From NCBI RefSeq assembly GCF_900090045.1, contig NC_041785.1, positions 620,001 to 684,000 on the forward strand: a DNA stretch of 64,000 bases. Reading direction: 5' to 3'. The notes beneath the pieces are model-generated. The model did not search any database, was not told the DNA's origin, and saw nothing but the letters and a program-made list of their open reading frames with translations. Below, in pieces: positions 44,915 through 55,405 of the stretch (positions within the stretch are counted from its first letter, which is position 1; every line of letters begins with the position of its first letter). Both the position numbers and the translations under genes were made by a program. The stretch is from Plasmodium malariae. Its lineage: Eukaryota; Apicomplexa; Aconoidasida; Haemosporida; Plasmodiidae.

Positions 44915-46232
44915 GTAAAAAACAAAGAAGAATAAGAGTAGGGATTATAAAGCAAAATATTAATATTTCTATACGTCTAAATATGCTCATACATTATGTA
45001 TAAACAATTATATATGTTTTTCACTTACCTGTTTGTGTTTTCTATTTGTTTTACTTGAGCGTGTTCTATTAATTTCATGTTTTCTAAATTCGTTGTCATC
45101 TGTTTGGTTATGTATAGAGAGGTTTCTGCTAGCCTGTTAATCTTTCTCATTTTATTTTTAATGAAAAAGGTAAAAATGAAGGGGGGGAGAAATTAAACGT
45201 TCGTCTGAATAGACATGCGTATATATACATTCATATACATGCATATAAACACATATATATATACGTATACATCCATGTGTATATGCGAAGGTGCAAGTGC
45301 ATCCGCTTAAGTTTATTTTAGAAAAGCCTTACATTTTCTTCTGTTCGTTTGTTCCACTCAATGGATTGTATATAAAAACAAATATCATCGATATGGTTTA
45401 ACTCAGCGTGATAAATTTGAAAAGCAGTATCGGACATGTTGTTAGTGGATGTGCAATTTGTTATAATTTTATATTTTAAATTTTCACATAATTTTTTTTT
45501 TATATTGGCATTTTCATCGAATATGCTTTCCCGTGGCACAAAAGTATTATAGTCATAGTTATTCTTATCATAAGTATATACTTCCCCTTTACTTGAACTT
45601 ATATATGAGTTTTCTCTTTTATTGTTTGGGTAGACTTTATACTCTTCTTTGTTATCATTAATAGAACATGGATTCTCTATTCTTTCAATTTTTCTTAATT
45701 CATCTAAACTTAACGTTTTAGCAAAATGCACATTTTGAAATTGATCAAATAAATTGTTATTATATAAATATATTTGTAATTTGTTTAACTTTTTTGTATT
45801 TAATTCACAACCAATTTTTTCATCTGGAAATTTTCTTGTTGATTTAACAAAAATACATTTCGTTTTAGCTAAGGCTAGTAATGATTTATTATTTTCGTTT
45901 ATTTCATTACAGTTGTACATATTTAAATTATTTAGCTGATCTAGTACATATTCATAACATTTTATTTCCTGTACATATATGTTATCTTGATTGTCTTCAT
46001 TCTCTTCACTATATCCACTCCCTTCATTTTCTGCGTAGTTCTTATTTCTCTTTTTTTTCTTTTGATATTCTTCTTCAGCCTTTCTTTTCGCTTTCAATAT
46101 TTCATCAAATGCTTCTTTCCCTCTTTTAACCCTTTCTACCAATAGCTCTGTGTTACTAGCATATTTGAACTTATATTCTTTACATATTCTTAATTGGATA
46201 ACTATTATAATAACTAGATAGAAATATATCAT
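42454..46232 (-). CDS. GEX1: Nuclear-fusion protein of the KAR5/GEX1 (Brambleberry) family, 12 exons
   Basis: Assembled by hand. Minus-strand exons, in transcript order: 46232-45333, 45141-45029, 44868-44777, 44689-44615, 44378-44257, 44047-44001, 43869-43727, 43595-43518, 43369-43291, 43145-43021, 42811-42747, 42588-42454. All introns are GT-AG and every phase joins, giving 657 residues. The order of parts matches the family: a signal peptide (~1-17); a cysteine-containing domain (Cys92, 108, 126, 142, with LLALAKTKC); a coiled-coil part starting at the exon 1/2 join (INRLAETSLYITKQM) and running through exon 3; then hydrophobic helices (exon 4 LIVIYLFIALLVLLI; exon 5 VIICCITELIF; exon 6 TFVLIGLKILITTII); and a charged C-terminal tail. 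KAR5/GEX1 proteins act at the nuclear envelope during gamete nuclear fusion. Family assignment is by architecture. The weakest splice calls are exon 2's acceptor and the GTGCAG and GTACAC donors of exons 7 and 9. Confidence 0.72.
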
Positions 46233-47595
46233 AATGGTATTTTATTCAACTAAGTATGATATTTTTTTGAAGGTCTGTGAATGCTGTCTATTCCTAAAAT
46301 GAAGGTGGATGTGCATATATATATCCACATATGTATGTATATGTATATGCATAAATGGATGTACATGTGTATATATAGCATGTTTTTCTTTTTCTTTTTC
46401 TTTTTCTACACATATAATTTATAGCAGATATTTATTGCCTTTTCAAAGTTACAAAAGTAAAGGCACATAAATGTACACATATATATAAATATATACCTAT
46501 GTATGCTTTATTTTTCCATGTGCAGACGTGCAAGAAAAGCGCTATATTTTTATTTCAGAAATTTCCCTGTTTCAAATTTATTTCTTATGGGTCCTCGTTA
46601 TACTTTGTCAGTTAAAATAGTATTTCTTTGGAGAAACTAAAATAAATTTTTGCGACATTTATCACAAAATTACATTGTTGTTCTCATAAGAATTGTAAAT
46701 ATCATATTCAAGAGTAGGTATTTTTAAAATTTCCTATTCCTTTTTAAACTCTTGATAAAATAGACTTAATTATATAACCCATCCTTTTTTTTTTTTTTTT
46801 TTTTTTTATAATCTTATAATTCCTTTAACTTTGTGTATACTTCTTCACAATTGCATTATTTTTTTTTTTTTTTTTTTTTTTCTTACTTCCCTCGTCTGCA
46901 GGAATTAACATTTCTATGAATAAACTGATCGTTGTAAGTCAATTAAAAATAGAAATTTAAGAATTTAATATATGCCTTAGGGAAAGCTTCATATATGTAA
47001 TGCTTTTCAACTAATAAGAAAAGAGTATGTCTTAAATGATCCATTTATACAAAAAATTTAATTAAACAAAAACAGAAATTATTAATAAAGCAAAATAAAT
47101 ATGGAAGAAAAGATCAACCAAGTGCATAAAAAAATGAATAAAAAACTCCCTCTAAAAAATTTACAATAAAAAAAGGATGGAAATCTAACGATTCTAAACA
47201 AATAGGAAATATGCCACAAAAAAAAAAAAAAAGTCTAGAAAGCATTTTAGAAGAGTAAAATCTCACGTTATTTTTGCATAACACGGGATTTATTTAGAAC
47301 ATTTGGACTTATGGATAAAGCAGGAGGGAAATGCCAAATCAGTAGTACAACGTGTAGGACAAATGTATACAACATAAGTGTAACACACAAAAAAAAAAAA
47401 AAAAATTGAATAAAAAGTAAAATGAAAACAAAGTAAAAATATGACAGAAAAAGAATATAACGAAATATAGCACAATAAAAATGGAGTAATAAAGGAATAA
47501 AAAAGTATATAACAAAATAAAGACGAACAGATACAGAATATAACGCTGGAATGCTGAAGGTACTTAAGTTGACCACCAAAAAGCAAAATAAAAAG
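46233..47595. other. Intergenic region upstream of the GEX1-like gene
   Basis: Contains a TTTTTC hexamer array (46383-46407), two poly-T tracts (about 46785-46807 and 46860-46880) and A-rich sequence. It includes the 3' region of the IGPS-like gene. No gene recognised; open frames near 47270-47590 are low-complexity. Confidence 0.65.
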
Positions 47596-49575
47596 CTACT
47601 GCGAATTTACCCCCCTGGAAGAAGTGTCATCTGAAAAATCGTCTGAAGAATTGTTATCAAATAGATTATTGTTTTCCAAATTTTTCTTATCAAAAAACTC
47701 TTTCGTTGTTTTATGAATATCAAGATCGTCTACTCCGTTATTTTGAATACTGTTCATATTATTTGTAAAATCTTTATTATCGAAATTTTCCTCTCCATTT
47801 TTTATTTTATTCTTTTGTTGTATAGCGTTCTTAATGGTATTCTCAATATTACTTATCTCTTCGTCTGAAAAAAAGCCTCTTAAGAAATTTCTGTCTAACT
47901 TTGTAAAATTTTCTAAAAGTGTTTCTAACTTTTTCTCTTTTTTTTTATTTTCATCATCTGAAAGAGAGTCATAATTTTTACACTGTTCATCCACTTCTTT
48001 TACAATTTCTTTCATTTGATTCAAAAGAATTAGTTCCTTCTTCTTTTCTTTCTTAAAATTTTTAACAATTTGCTTTTCATCACTGGTTAGTATACTATCC
48101 TTTGCCTGTTTTTCGATTTCCTTTTTATCATCACCTTTTTTTTGATTATTTCCTTCCCCATTTTCACCATCTTCCTCAACATCAATAAAATCTTTCTCAT
48201 AATTTTTTAAAAGCTTGTTTGAATAGTTATTCGGTATATTCTTATCATCATACATTTTTTTTAAGTTATCTGTAATATCTTTATGATTTTCCTCCCCTGG
48301 TACATCATTTTTATAGGTAAGGAATTCCTTTAAATAATTATTTCTATTCAAATATAGTAAGGTTTTGTGAGGAGCATTCCAGCTCTTACATGCATGAACA
48401 AAATCTTCTAAATCATTATCGATTAGCTTTTTTTCTAGACATATACTATCATAACCTAAACTACCTAATTTTTCTACATAACTTATATCATTCACATTAA
48501 TTTTAGCAATAGTAATTAGTTCAGGAATCGCATAACTTATAGCCTTTATTGCATGATTATATTCATAATGATTATTAAAAAAGTCAAACTCATTTATCAT
48601 AAGAATATAACTCCCACATTGCGTAGCATAATATATATCATTGTAATCATGTACTTCAACAATAGCTTGGGTACCTAAATTAACACAATAATTTAACATG
48701 TCTTCAAGATCATTTTTTAAATAAGAAAGATTTAAAATTACTCCATCTGCTTTATTTTCAACTGCCAATGCAATTTGAATAGGATGAATTATTACATCAT
48801 CAACTACTATTGCTGGTCTAGTATTTCTAGATAATATTCTTGTACTTTTAATAACTTCACTTAAATCATTTAACATTCCTTCTGTTGATAAATTATCAAT
48901 ATTAACTATTAATACATCAAAACCTATTTGATGTAACATTAAACTTACCTGACCAGGATTAGCTAAATTAAGAAAATTATTTTGATAAACATAATTTATA
49001 TTTTTATCAAAATTATCTTTTCCTTTTTCATTTCCTTCCCCCGTTATTTCTCCTACACCTAGTTCGTTTGTTAAACCACTATTTTTTCTCGTAACACTAC
49101 AAAATATTTTTCTTTTTATGTCTGCTACTACTGACAGTCTATGTTTTTCATCAGTGCTCTTCCTTTTTAAACATTCTGACAATTTGTTATTCATTGTATG
49201 TTGCAAATACTTCATTCGTATTTGTAATGGATTATTTTCTTCGAAATTTTCTTCTAGTAATTTACCCACTTCATATTTTTTATTTTCAATTATTTTATTT
49301 GCATACTCATGTGCTAAATATGGGTTTCTATGATCCTTACCATAAATTCTTATATGTATTTTTCCATTTTTCTTTTTTCTTTCAATTATTCTATATTTCA
49401 CATTGTTGTTTTTACAACTCCTTATGTAATACATTTTATAGCTTTTTTTATTTCCCCCCTTATCATAATTTAAAGCCCTCTTTGTTGTAAAAGCTCTACG
49501 AGCCCTTACAATCTTCTCCTTAGAAATACCTTCTGTTATTAGAAGTATGAAAAATAGTAAGAGGTGTCGCACCAT
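47596..49575 (-). CDS. IGPS-like TIM-barrel protein, probably degenerate, secretory/apicoplast leader
   Basis: 659 residues, single exon. It begins with a signal peptide (MVRHLLLFFILLITEGISKE) followed by a basic region, consistent with apicoplast or other endomembrane targeting. Residues ~115-410 follow indole-3-glycerol-phosphate synthase (TrpC): LSVVADIKRK (~150), RPAIVVDDVIIHPIQIAL (~255), LGTQAIVEVHDYNDIYYA (~306), YILMINEFDF (~328) and LGSLGYDSICLEKKLID. Several active-site positions differ from functional enzymes: the Lys of the usual KDF motif reads as Asp (VVDDVI), the Arg of INxRD is Phe (INEFD), and the ESGI phosphate-binding motif is AKIN. The Lys of the first strand and the Glu of EVH are retained. 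Since Plasmodium lacks tryptophan synthesis, a non-canonical or structural role is likely. The C-terminal ~240 residues are charged and helical (Lys/Glu/Asn-rich). Confidence 0.82.
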   Translation of the reverse strand: MVRHLLLFFILLITEGISKEKIVRARRAFTTKRALNYDKGGNKKSYKMYYIRSCKNNNVKYRIIERKKKNGKIHIRIYGKDHRNPYLAHEYANKIIENKKYEVGKLLEENFEENNPLQIRMKYLQHTMNNKLSECLKRKSTDEKHRLSVVADIKRKIFCSVTRKNSGLTNELGVGEITGEGNEKGKDNFDKNINYVYQNNFLNLANPGQVSLMLHQIGFDVLIVNIDNLSTEGMLNDLSEVIKSTRILSRNTRPAIVVDDVIIHPIQIALAVENKADGVILNLSYLKNDLEDMLNYCVNLGTQAIVEVHDYNDIYYATQCGSYILMINEFDFFNNHYEYNHAIKAISYAIPELITIAKINVNDISYVEKLGSLGYDSICLEKKLIDNDLEDFVHACKSWNAPHKTLLYLNRNNYLKEFLTYKNDVPGEENHKDITDNLKKMYDDKNIPNNYSNKLLKNYEKDFIDVEEDGENGEGNNQKKGDDKKEIEKQAKDSILTSDEKQIVKNFKKEKKKELILLNQMKEIVKEVDEQCKNYDSLSDDENKKKEKKLETLLENFTKLDRNFLRGFFSDEEISNIENTIKNAIQQKNKIKNGEENFDNKDFTNNMNSIQNNGVDDLDIHKTTKEFFDKKNLENNNLFDNNSSDDFSDDTSSRGVNSQ

Positions 49576-50581
49576 CTTTAATTATAATAGATGAAGATAT
49601 ATATACGATACACATATGTCTATGTATACATATATATCCCCTGATGTTAACACAAAATATGAGTATATCTAATATGGCGCATATTTAGTTTGCTTCTCTT
49701 TTGCTTACCGCCTTGTAGCATTACTGCATTATTACACCAGTGTTGTACGGTCTTTTATTGTACTGTACTGTATTATGTTGCCTTATTTTTTATTTCCTTT
49801 TATCAATATCATCTTTTTTGAATACTGTTATATTTTAATTTAAAAAAAGGCTTTTGGCTTATCACCATTTCATTTTTTGGTTTTCTCGGGTATGTTCCAG
49901 TTTAACTACTATATAATTTGATTTACCGTTAATTATTTTGTTTTATTTTATTTTATTTTTGTTTTGTGTTCTATTTTATGACATATCCTCATTTTTTCAG
50001 AGTAAAATTTTTTTTTTTTTTTTTTAAATCCAATTTGGCATTAGAAACTTTTTCACCAACATGTATATCCCAATACGAATAAGAATAAATTCAAACGCAT
50101 ATATACTTATTCTTTTTTTAAGAATATTCTTTACCTATGAATAACTTTCCCTTCCACATTTGTCATGAAAAAATTTCTTTTTCTTTGGTTTTTTCTAACA
50201 TTGCTCACATATTAGAATGGTTTATGGTTTAAAAAAAGCTGTTTATAATATACATACATATGTATATATATATCTAGCTCTCGTATGATAATCAATATTA
50301 CAAATCTTTTTTTTTTTTATATATAGAGTCATACTCATTTCAGCAATAATTAACACGTTGTGCTGCTCTATGGAATATACATATATATATTTCAATTGTT
50401 TGTAATTTTTCATGATAATAAATTCACTCCTTATGACCTAATTTTTTTTTTTTTTTTTTTCATCCCCTGCTTCACAGTATTTTACATATTTTCCATTTTT
50501 TCAAGTTTTAGGAATGTATCCTATTCCCCTAAATGATTTGCCTATTTTGTTCATTTGAATTATTTTTCGTCTTTTTAAAAC
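49576..50581. promoter_or_regulatory. 1-kb divergent region (IGPS-like / small hypothetical)
   Basis: Head-to-head spacing between two genes. Contains T homopolymers (50008-50025, 50441-50460) and short (AT)n. No individual site called. Confidence 0.55.
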
Positions 50582-51259
50582 ATGAACAGTGAAAAAATAC
50601 TGATTACTAACTGCAATATATTAGATGCAGTGGGTGACAAATTAATGGAAATATTAAAAAATTTGGAAGATATTTTGTTTCATTTAGAACCATTAAGTAA
50701 TTATGATGAAAAAAATGATTCCATATTTACCAATTTAAATGATAAAGAAAATAATATAATTATTTTATCAAATATAATATATGATAATATGAACAAAGTT
50801 AAGATTACTTTACACGATTTTATTAAAAACATACCCCCGTCTTACACATATTACACCTCCTTCTATTATAACGATTTTATTATATTAAAAGAAATAATAA
50901 GAAAACAACAAAAAAGGGAACATGAAGATGTTAATAAAATGGAAAATAATAATGAGAGTGAAAATGAAAAGACAGAACTCGATAAAAAAGAAATAACAGA
51001 TATGACCTCTTTACAAATAAGGGATGAAGAAAATAGAGGTAATTTAAATTACGTGCAAGTAAAAAATATATATAATAATTCTTCAACAACTGATAACAAG
51101 ATGCTGGACAGGAATATTAATTCATCTGAACAGAATAGTTCCGTAAAAACAAATGATTTTTTTTATTTTTCCTTCTTAATCGATTTAGAGTATTCCAATT
51201 TAATATATATGAAAAAATGTGAAGAGGAAATTGATAAATATTTAATTAATACTAACTAG
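50582..51259 (+). CDS. Hypothetical protein, 225 residues
   Basis: ATG at 50582, stop at 51257-51259, single exon. The N-terminal ~105 residues are helix-prone with amphipathic heptads (AVGDKLMEILKNLEDILFHL; NIIYDNMNKVKITLHDFIKN). A Glu/Lys/Asn-rich low-complexity middle (~108-190) follows, and then a short helix-forming end (FSFLIDLEYSNLIYMKKCEE). No signal peptide or membrane segment. The two-helix arrangement with a small C-terminal helix is seen in small Mediator head subunits and tethering factors, but I cannot establish any homology. It is divergent from the IGPS-like gene. Confidence 0.75.
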   Translation: MNSEKILITNCNILDAVGDKLMEILKNLEDILFHLEPLSNYDEKNDSIFTNLNDKENNIIILSNIIYDNMNKVKITLHDFIKNIPPSYTYYTSFYYNDFIILKEIIRKQQKREHEDVNKMENNNESENEKTELDKKEITDMTSLQIRDEENRGNLNYVQVKNIYNNSSTTDNKMLDRNINSSEQNSSVKTNDFFYFSFLIDLEYSNLIYMKKCEEEIDKYLINTN

Positions 51260-51924
51260 TTGTAACCTATAATAAATGAATACTCCTTATTTTGTAAAAT
51301 AACAGATTAGTAGGAAATCAGACATCAGGTGAATTGGCATATTAAAAATTAGATCGATTTTCTAAAGGACTTTCTCAATGTTTCTTCAAAAAAAGTGCAA
51401 GAACATGGTTATCCATGCGTCGATACGTACAAATATATATATATGTATGTATATACAGGAAGAGACAAAAATAGTGAGATAATTGTAGTCATAGGCTCAG
51501 CTTTAGGCCCCTTTAGAGCCTTGGAATACGAATAAAAAAAAAATTTTTTTTGTTATTTTTTCAAGCTTGTGTAATTTTGTTCTTCGTATATGAGTGAAAG
51601 AAAAATTATTTAATGGTTACATTTATGAAATAAATATAATAAGTTTTACATAAAATACCATAAATAAATGTACAATTTTAATTATATTAATAAATGTATA
51701 TGTATCCAAATAAGTGCTATATTTGAAATTAAGGAATAACTAATATGAAAATATGTTAAAATAGGAAAATTTGTAACATGTTTATATATAATATAACGAA
51801 ATGGAAAAGGGGAATATAATTAAACCACGCACACAACATGTAAAAATAAGTATGCATGTTTATTTGATGTTTGTTTGTTTTAATTACGTTAATCATGACA
51901 TACTTTACAGATAAATTTTTGCTT

Positions 51925-52223
51925 TTATACCTTATACGACGAAAATGTTTTCTTATAAAAAAGTAAAAGACGATAGTGCAAAAAATCAAATACTTTCAAA
52001 GGATTAACAAAAAGAGCAGCAACAAAACAGCGACAAAACAGCAGACTGGAAACAAATAAAAAAATAGGGAAGTGACAAAATGACGAAGCAGTGAAATATT
52101 GTTTATTAACATTAAATGAGAAGAATAATTAGTTTTGCTTCGGAAAAAAAAAAAGACAAACTTATCCTCTTTAGCTTCAATCGGATTTTTTTTTTCCGAG
52201 AAATTCTTTGCATTTTTCCGCAT
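51925..52223 (-). CDS. Possible small two-exon gene, 60 residues
   Basis: Minus-strand exon 1 at 52223-52162 (MRKNAKNFSEKKNPIEAKED) has coding-like composition compared with its surroundings. A candidate intron with a GTTTGT donor, a long pyrimidine tract and a TTTCCAG acceptor joins in phase to exon 2 at 52045-51925 (LLFCRCFVAALFVNPLKVFD...), stop at 51925-51927. Reading straight through without splicing instead gives a 75-residue frame ending in a hydrophobic tail. An AAG-GTATAA donor-like site two codons before the stop leaves room for a third exon. The donor is weak and there is no family match, so this is tentative. Confidence 0.33.
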
Positions 52224-52421
52224 TTCTTAATACACAAAAAAATAAAATAAAATATATTTAATAAAAAGAAGTAATATTGTTATTATACAAAGCATATATA
52301 AATAACACAGTATTTTTTTAGGTTTTAGGTAAACTTAAAAATAAGCACAAAAATTGAGTAAGGGAACAAATGTTATTATTATTAAAAATAAAAAAACTTA
52401 TAAATAAGTATATATAAACAT

Positions 52422-52500
52422 GTACATATAAACATGTAACACATAAACAGGTACACATAAACAAGTACACATAAACAAGTACACATAAACATGTAGATAT
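52422..52500. repeat. 14-bp tandem repeat, about 5-6 units
   Basis: Consensus GTACACATAAACAA. The central three units (about 52451-52492) are nearly identical, and outer units vary (GTACATATAAACAT, with one unit one base longer). It lies about 270 bp beyond the CCR4-like stop codon. Confidence 0.85.
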
Positions 52501-52765
52501 AAGCACATTAAAGGATAATATTGGAATATATATACGTATTTATACTTCTTTCAATAAAAAGAATAAGCAATAAATGCTTTTTTGCTGTTTTTTTTTAATT
52601 GTTTTAAAATAAAAACGATACGCATACTTATGGATTATTTAGATTAATAAAGAAATAAAAACATGGATTTAGACAATAAAAAAAAAAAAAAAAAAAAGAA
52701 GCATATTCTACAATATTAAGCTAATGAGGAAAATATAAACTGAATTTATATTTTTAAACATTAAT

Positions 52766-55405
52766 TTATTCATCTGTCCATCTAACTAGGGTGGCATGTA
52801 AATACAAATGATCGGAGGAAGAATACTTCTGAAAATGGTTGAAATAAAAAGATATTATATAAAAATAACTATTTACCAGGAGATAAAAACATATGAAAAA
52901 AGAAAAAAAAAAAGAACAACAATAGGAGAAACAAAATTAATTTTCTCTCTATTGCTCAATTTTCTTACCTCATTCGGAAGACACCCATATTTTGCAAGTT
53001 TTCCAAATGCAGGAAAACTGGTGCACGATATTTTCTGCACAAAAGAAAAAGTGTGCACGTAAAAATATATACAAGTATATATGTACGTTAGTTTGTTTGC
53101 ATGTATCCATACATGCACATATACATGTCTAGATAAATATATAAGAGCAGTTATGTACTTATACAATAAAAACTACATGCGCATGTGCATGCGGACTGTA
53201 AACGCAATTATGCGCGGAACCGATTTATTAATTTCACATAATAGTTACGCGTTTTTATATTTTCATCACCTTCAAATTTTTATATGAATAAAATATATAA
53301 TCGACGCATCCTTTTTGCTTTCCATGAAAAACAGTAAATGGAATATCACTTAACACTAAATTGTTTTCTTTATTATTTAATTCATCAATGGTATCATACT
53401 TGTAACAGGATTTTTCTATTCGATTATCCACACAGCTGTTATATATACTTTCAAAATATAAGGGATAGTATAGTATAAAATCCTCCTGTTCTTCATTCTC
53501 AACTATTTCCATTTCTTCCTTTTCTTTCTCCTTCCTAACAGTTATTTCGCATAATTTACAATTATTATTCCCACTTTCTTTTTCTTCATTTATCTCTGCG
53601 AATTGTTCACTGAATTTGTAGTCTTCCTCGACCTGTTCAATGAAAGAACATTTTCTTTTTTTTTTTTGGACATCATTATTTGAGAGTTGCTCATTTTTAT
53701 CCTCATTCTTTAATCTGTAAAAATTATACTCATATGAATTATAATTTTTCAAACTCGCGCCCTTCATATCTGAAAATATGTTTATTAAATGTTCTTCATC
53801 TAGTATATCTTCATTCTTGAAAAATGAAAATAACGATTCTTTCTTTATGTTTTCAATTAAGCTTTTACTACATTGTTCATTTTTTAAATCATTCAATATA
53901 CTTTCATCAAACATTTTTTTAATTTCATTTCCATTTAAATAGTTATAAAAATAATACTGCTTTTTAAACATTAAATATTGACCAGATATATTTTTTAAAT
54001 TTATATTCTTCAGATTTATGTATCTGTTAATTATATAATAGTATAGTAAACTATTAGGTGTTATGTTTAAATCTCCGCAAAAAATAACACCAGGCTTTAG
54101 AAAAGTGTTACTCTCGTTTTTTTTTTTCTCTTCCTTTTCTGCTTTTTCTTCGTCCTCATATTCCTTTTCTTCTACTTGTTTTTCTTCCTCGTTTTGTCTA
54201 CCTTTTTCCTCAGATCCATATTTACCTCCTTTTACATTACTCTTTAAATAATTAATGCATTTATTTATCATAACAATTAAGCGATAAGACATGTAACATA
54301 ACTGATACAACTTAACATCACCTTTACAAGAATCAAAGATTAAATGTGTGTTGGAAACAATAACAATATCATTTACATGAAATAAAAAGTCAGACGCGTT
54401 AATCCTTTCTTTGTTATCCTCCATACTGTTATTACAGTTCATATCTTCATCATAATATTCTATTTTTTTCGAATGTAAATTTCGTAAGGCTGTTATTAAA
54501 CCTACATGCCATTTTTTCAAAAGTAGCGATTTGTCATAGATAATTTCGTCAAAAAATAATAATTCAAAAACTCTTGTATTATAAAAGATGCATATACCAT
54601 CTTTACACGTTTCTTTTTTCTTTTTTAAAAATAACCCTTTGTAATGTAATAATTTTAGTTTATTTTCTAATTCCATAAAATAAGATTCTTCTATTTCTTG
54701 TAAACATATTATGTCTGATAACTTGTTCATAATACATTGATAAATCAATTCTTTTCTATTAATCCATTTCATAACGTTAGAACAGTTGCTCTCATATTTA
54801 TAATCAACTAAGCTATTTGCTAGTATGTTGAATGAGAAAACGGAAAATTCTTTAAATATATATTTTTTTTTTCTTTTCTTCCTAATATATTTTATTAATT
54901 CTGAATTGTTTGCTTTCCCCTTTGTAATAATATCATTATAATTATTCGATATATACTCAGGATTTTCATTTTTGAATTTCGTTTCTGCTGTTATCAGATT
55001 TATATCCTCAAAATTTCCTGGAAGATGATCCATGGTAGTAATATCTTCATTTACCTTGAATGAATTTACACAGCTAGAGATGTTTTTATTCAAAATCACT
55101 CCTTTTACACCTTTTACGTCTTTTCTGTTATTATTACTATTTCTTATATTCGTGCCTATATTTCTATAGTAACTATCTTTTAACTTATTTTCAACTGTTT
55201 CATTTTCACTATGATATATCGGTTTATTGTGAAATTTCTTAGTTCCAGTATTTTTATATCTATTCATAATTTTGGTCTTCCCTATACATATATTATTCCT
55301 AATATATATACATTCTAAATTTTTGTTTTCATTTTTTAATAGTCTATTCGCTTTGAATGTTTTTTTCAAAAAAAATGGTATTACACTATTTTTTGTAAAA
55401 TACAT
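52766..55405 (-). CDS. CCR4/nocturnin/Angel-type exonuclease-endonuclease-phosphatase, 3 exons
   Basis: Minus-strand exons 55405-53270, 53034-52969 and 52828-52766, all in phase 0, give 754 residues. EEP-fold motifs: FSVFSFNILA (~188), DIICLQEIEE with the metal-binding Glu (~238), VIFCGDLNITP with catalytic Asp/Asn (~442) and KGCVDYIFYS near the end of exon 1. Exon 2 supplies LAKYGCLPNE and exon 3 supplies SSSDHLYLHATL, the terminal S/P-S-D-H motif with the catalytic His. Without the last two exons the enzyme would lack that His. This family removes poly(A) tails or otherwise hydrolyses RNA or NADP(H) (nocturnin). There is no leucine-rich repeat domain, so it is not canonical CCR4. Two charged inserts (~400-435 and ~500-640) interrupt the fold. 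The N-terminus (MYFTKNSVIPFFLKKTFKAN) is basic and hydrophobic, possibly mitochondrial. Confidence 0.87.

Larger units (their letters stand above)
51260..52765. other. Convergent intergenic region
   Basis: Shared 3' region of the 225-residue gene (+) and the CCR4-like gene (-). Apart from the possible small gene at 51925-52223 and the 14-bp repeat near 52430-52500, it holds only AT-rich sequence and A runs (52678-52697). Confidence 0.6.

Noticed and set aside
45318..46232. 304-residue single-exon secreted protein ending EENVRLF
   Set aside because: The last codons follow a GTAAGG donor and the next exon continues the coiled coil in phase, so it is exon 1 of the GEX1-like gene.
53255..55405. 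CCR4-like gene as a single exon ending KNLKVMKI
   Set aside because: Lacks the terminal SDH motif; splicing at the GTGATG donor to two short in-phase exons restores it.
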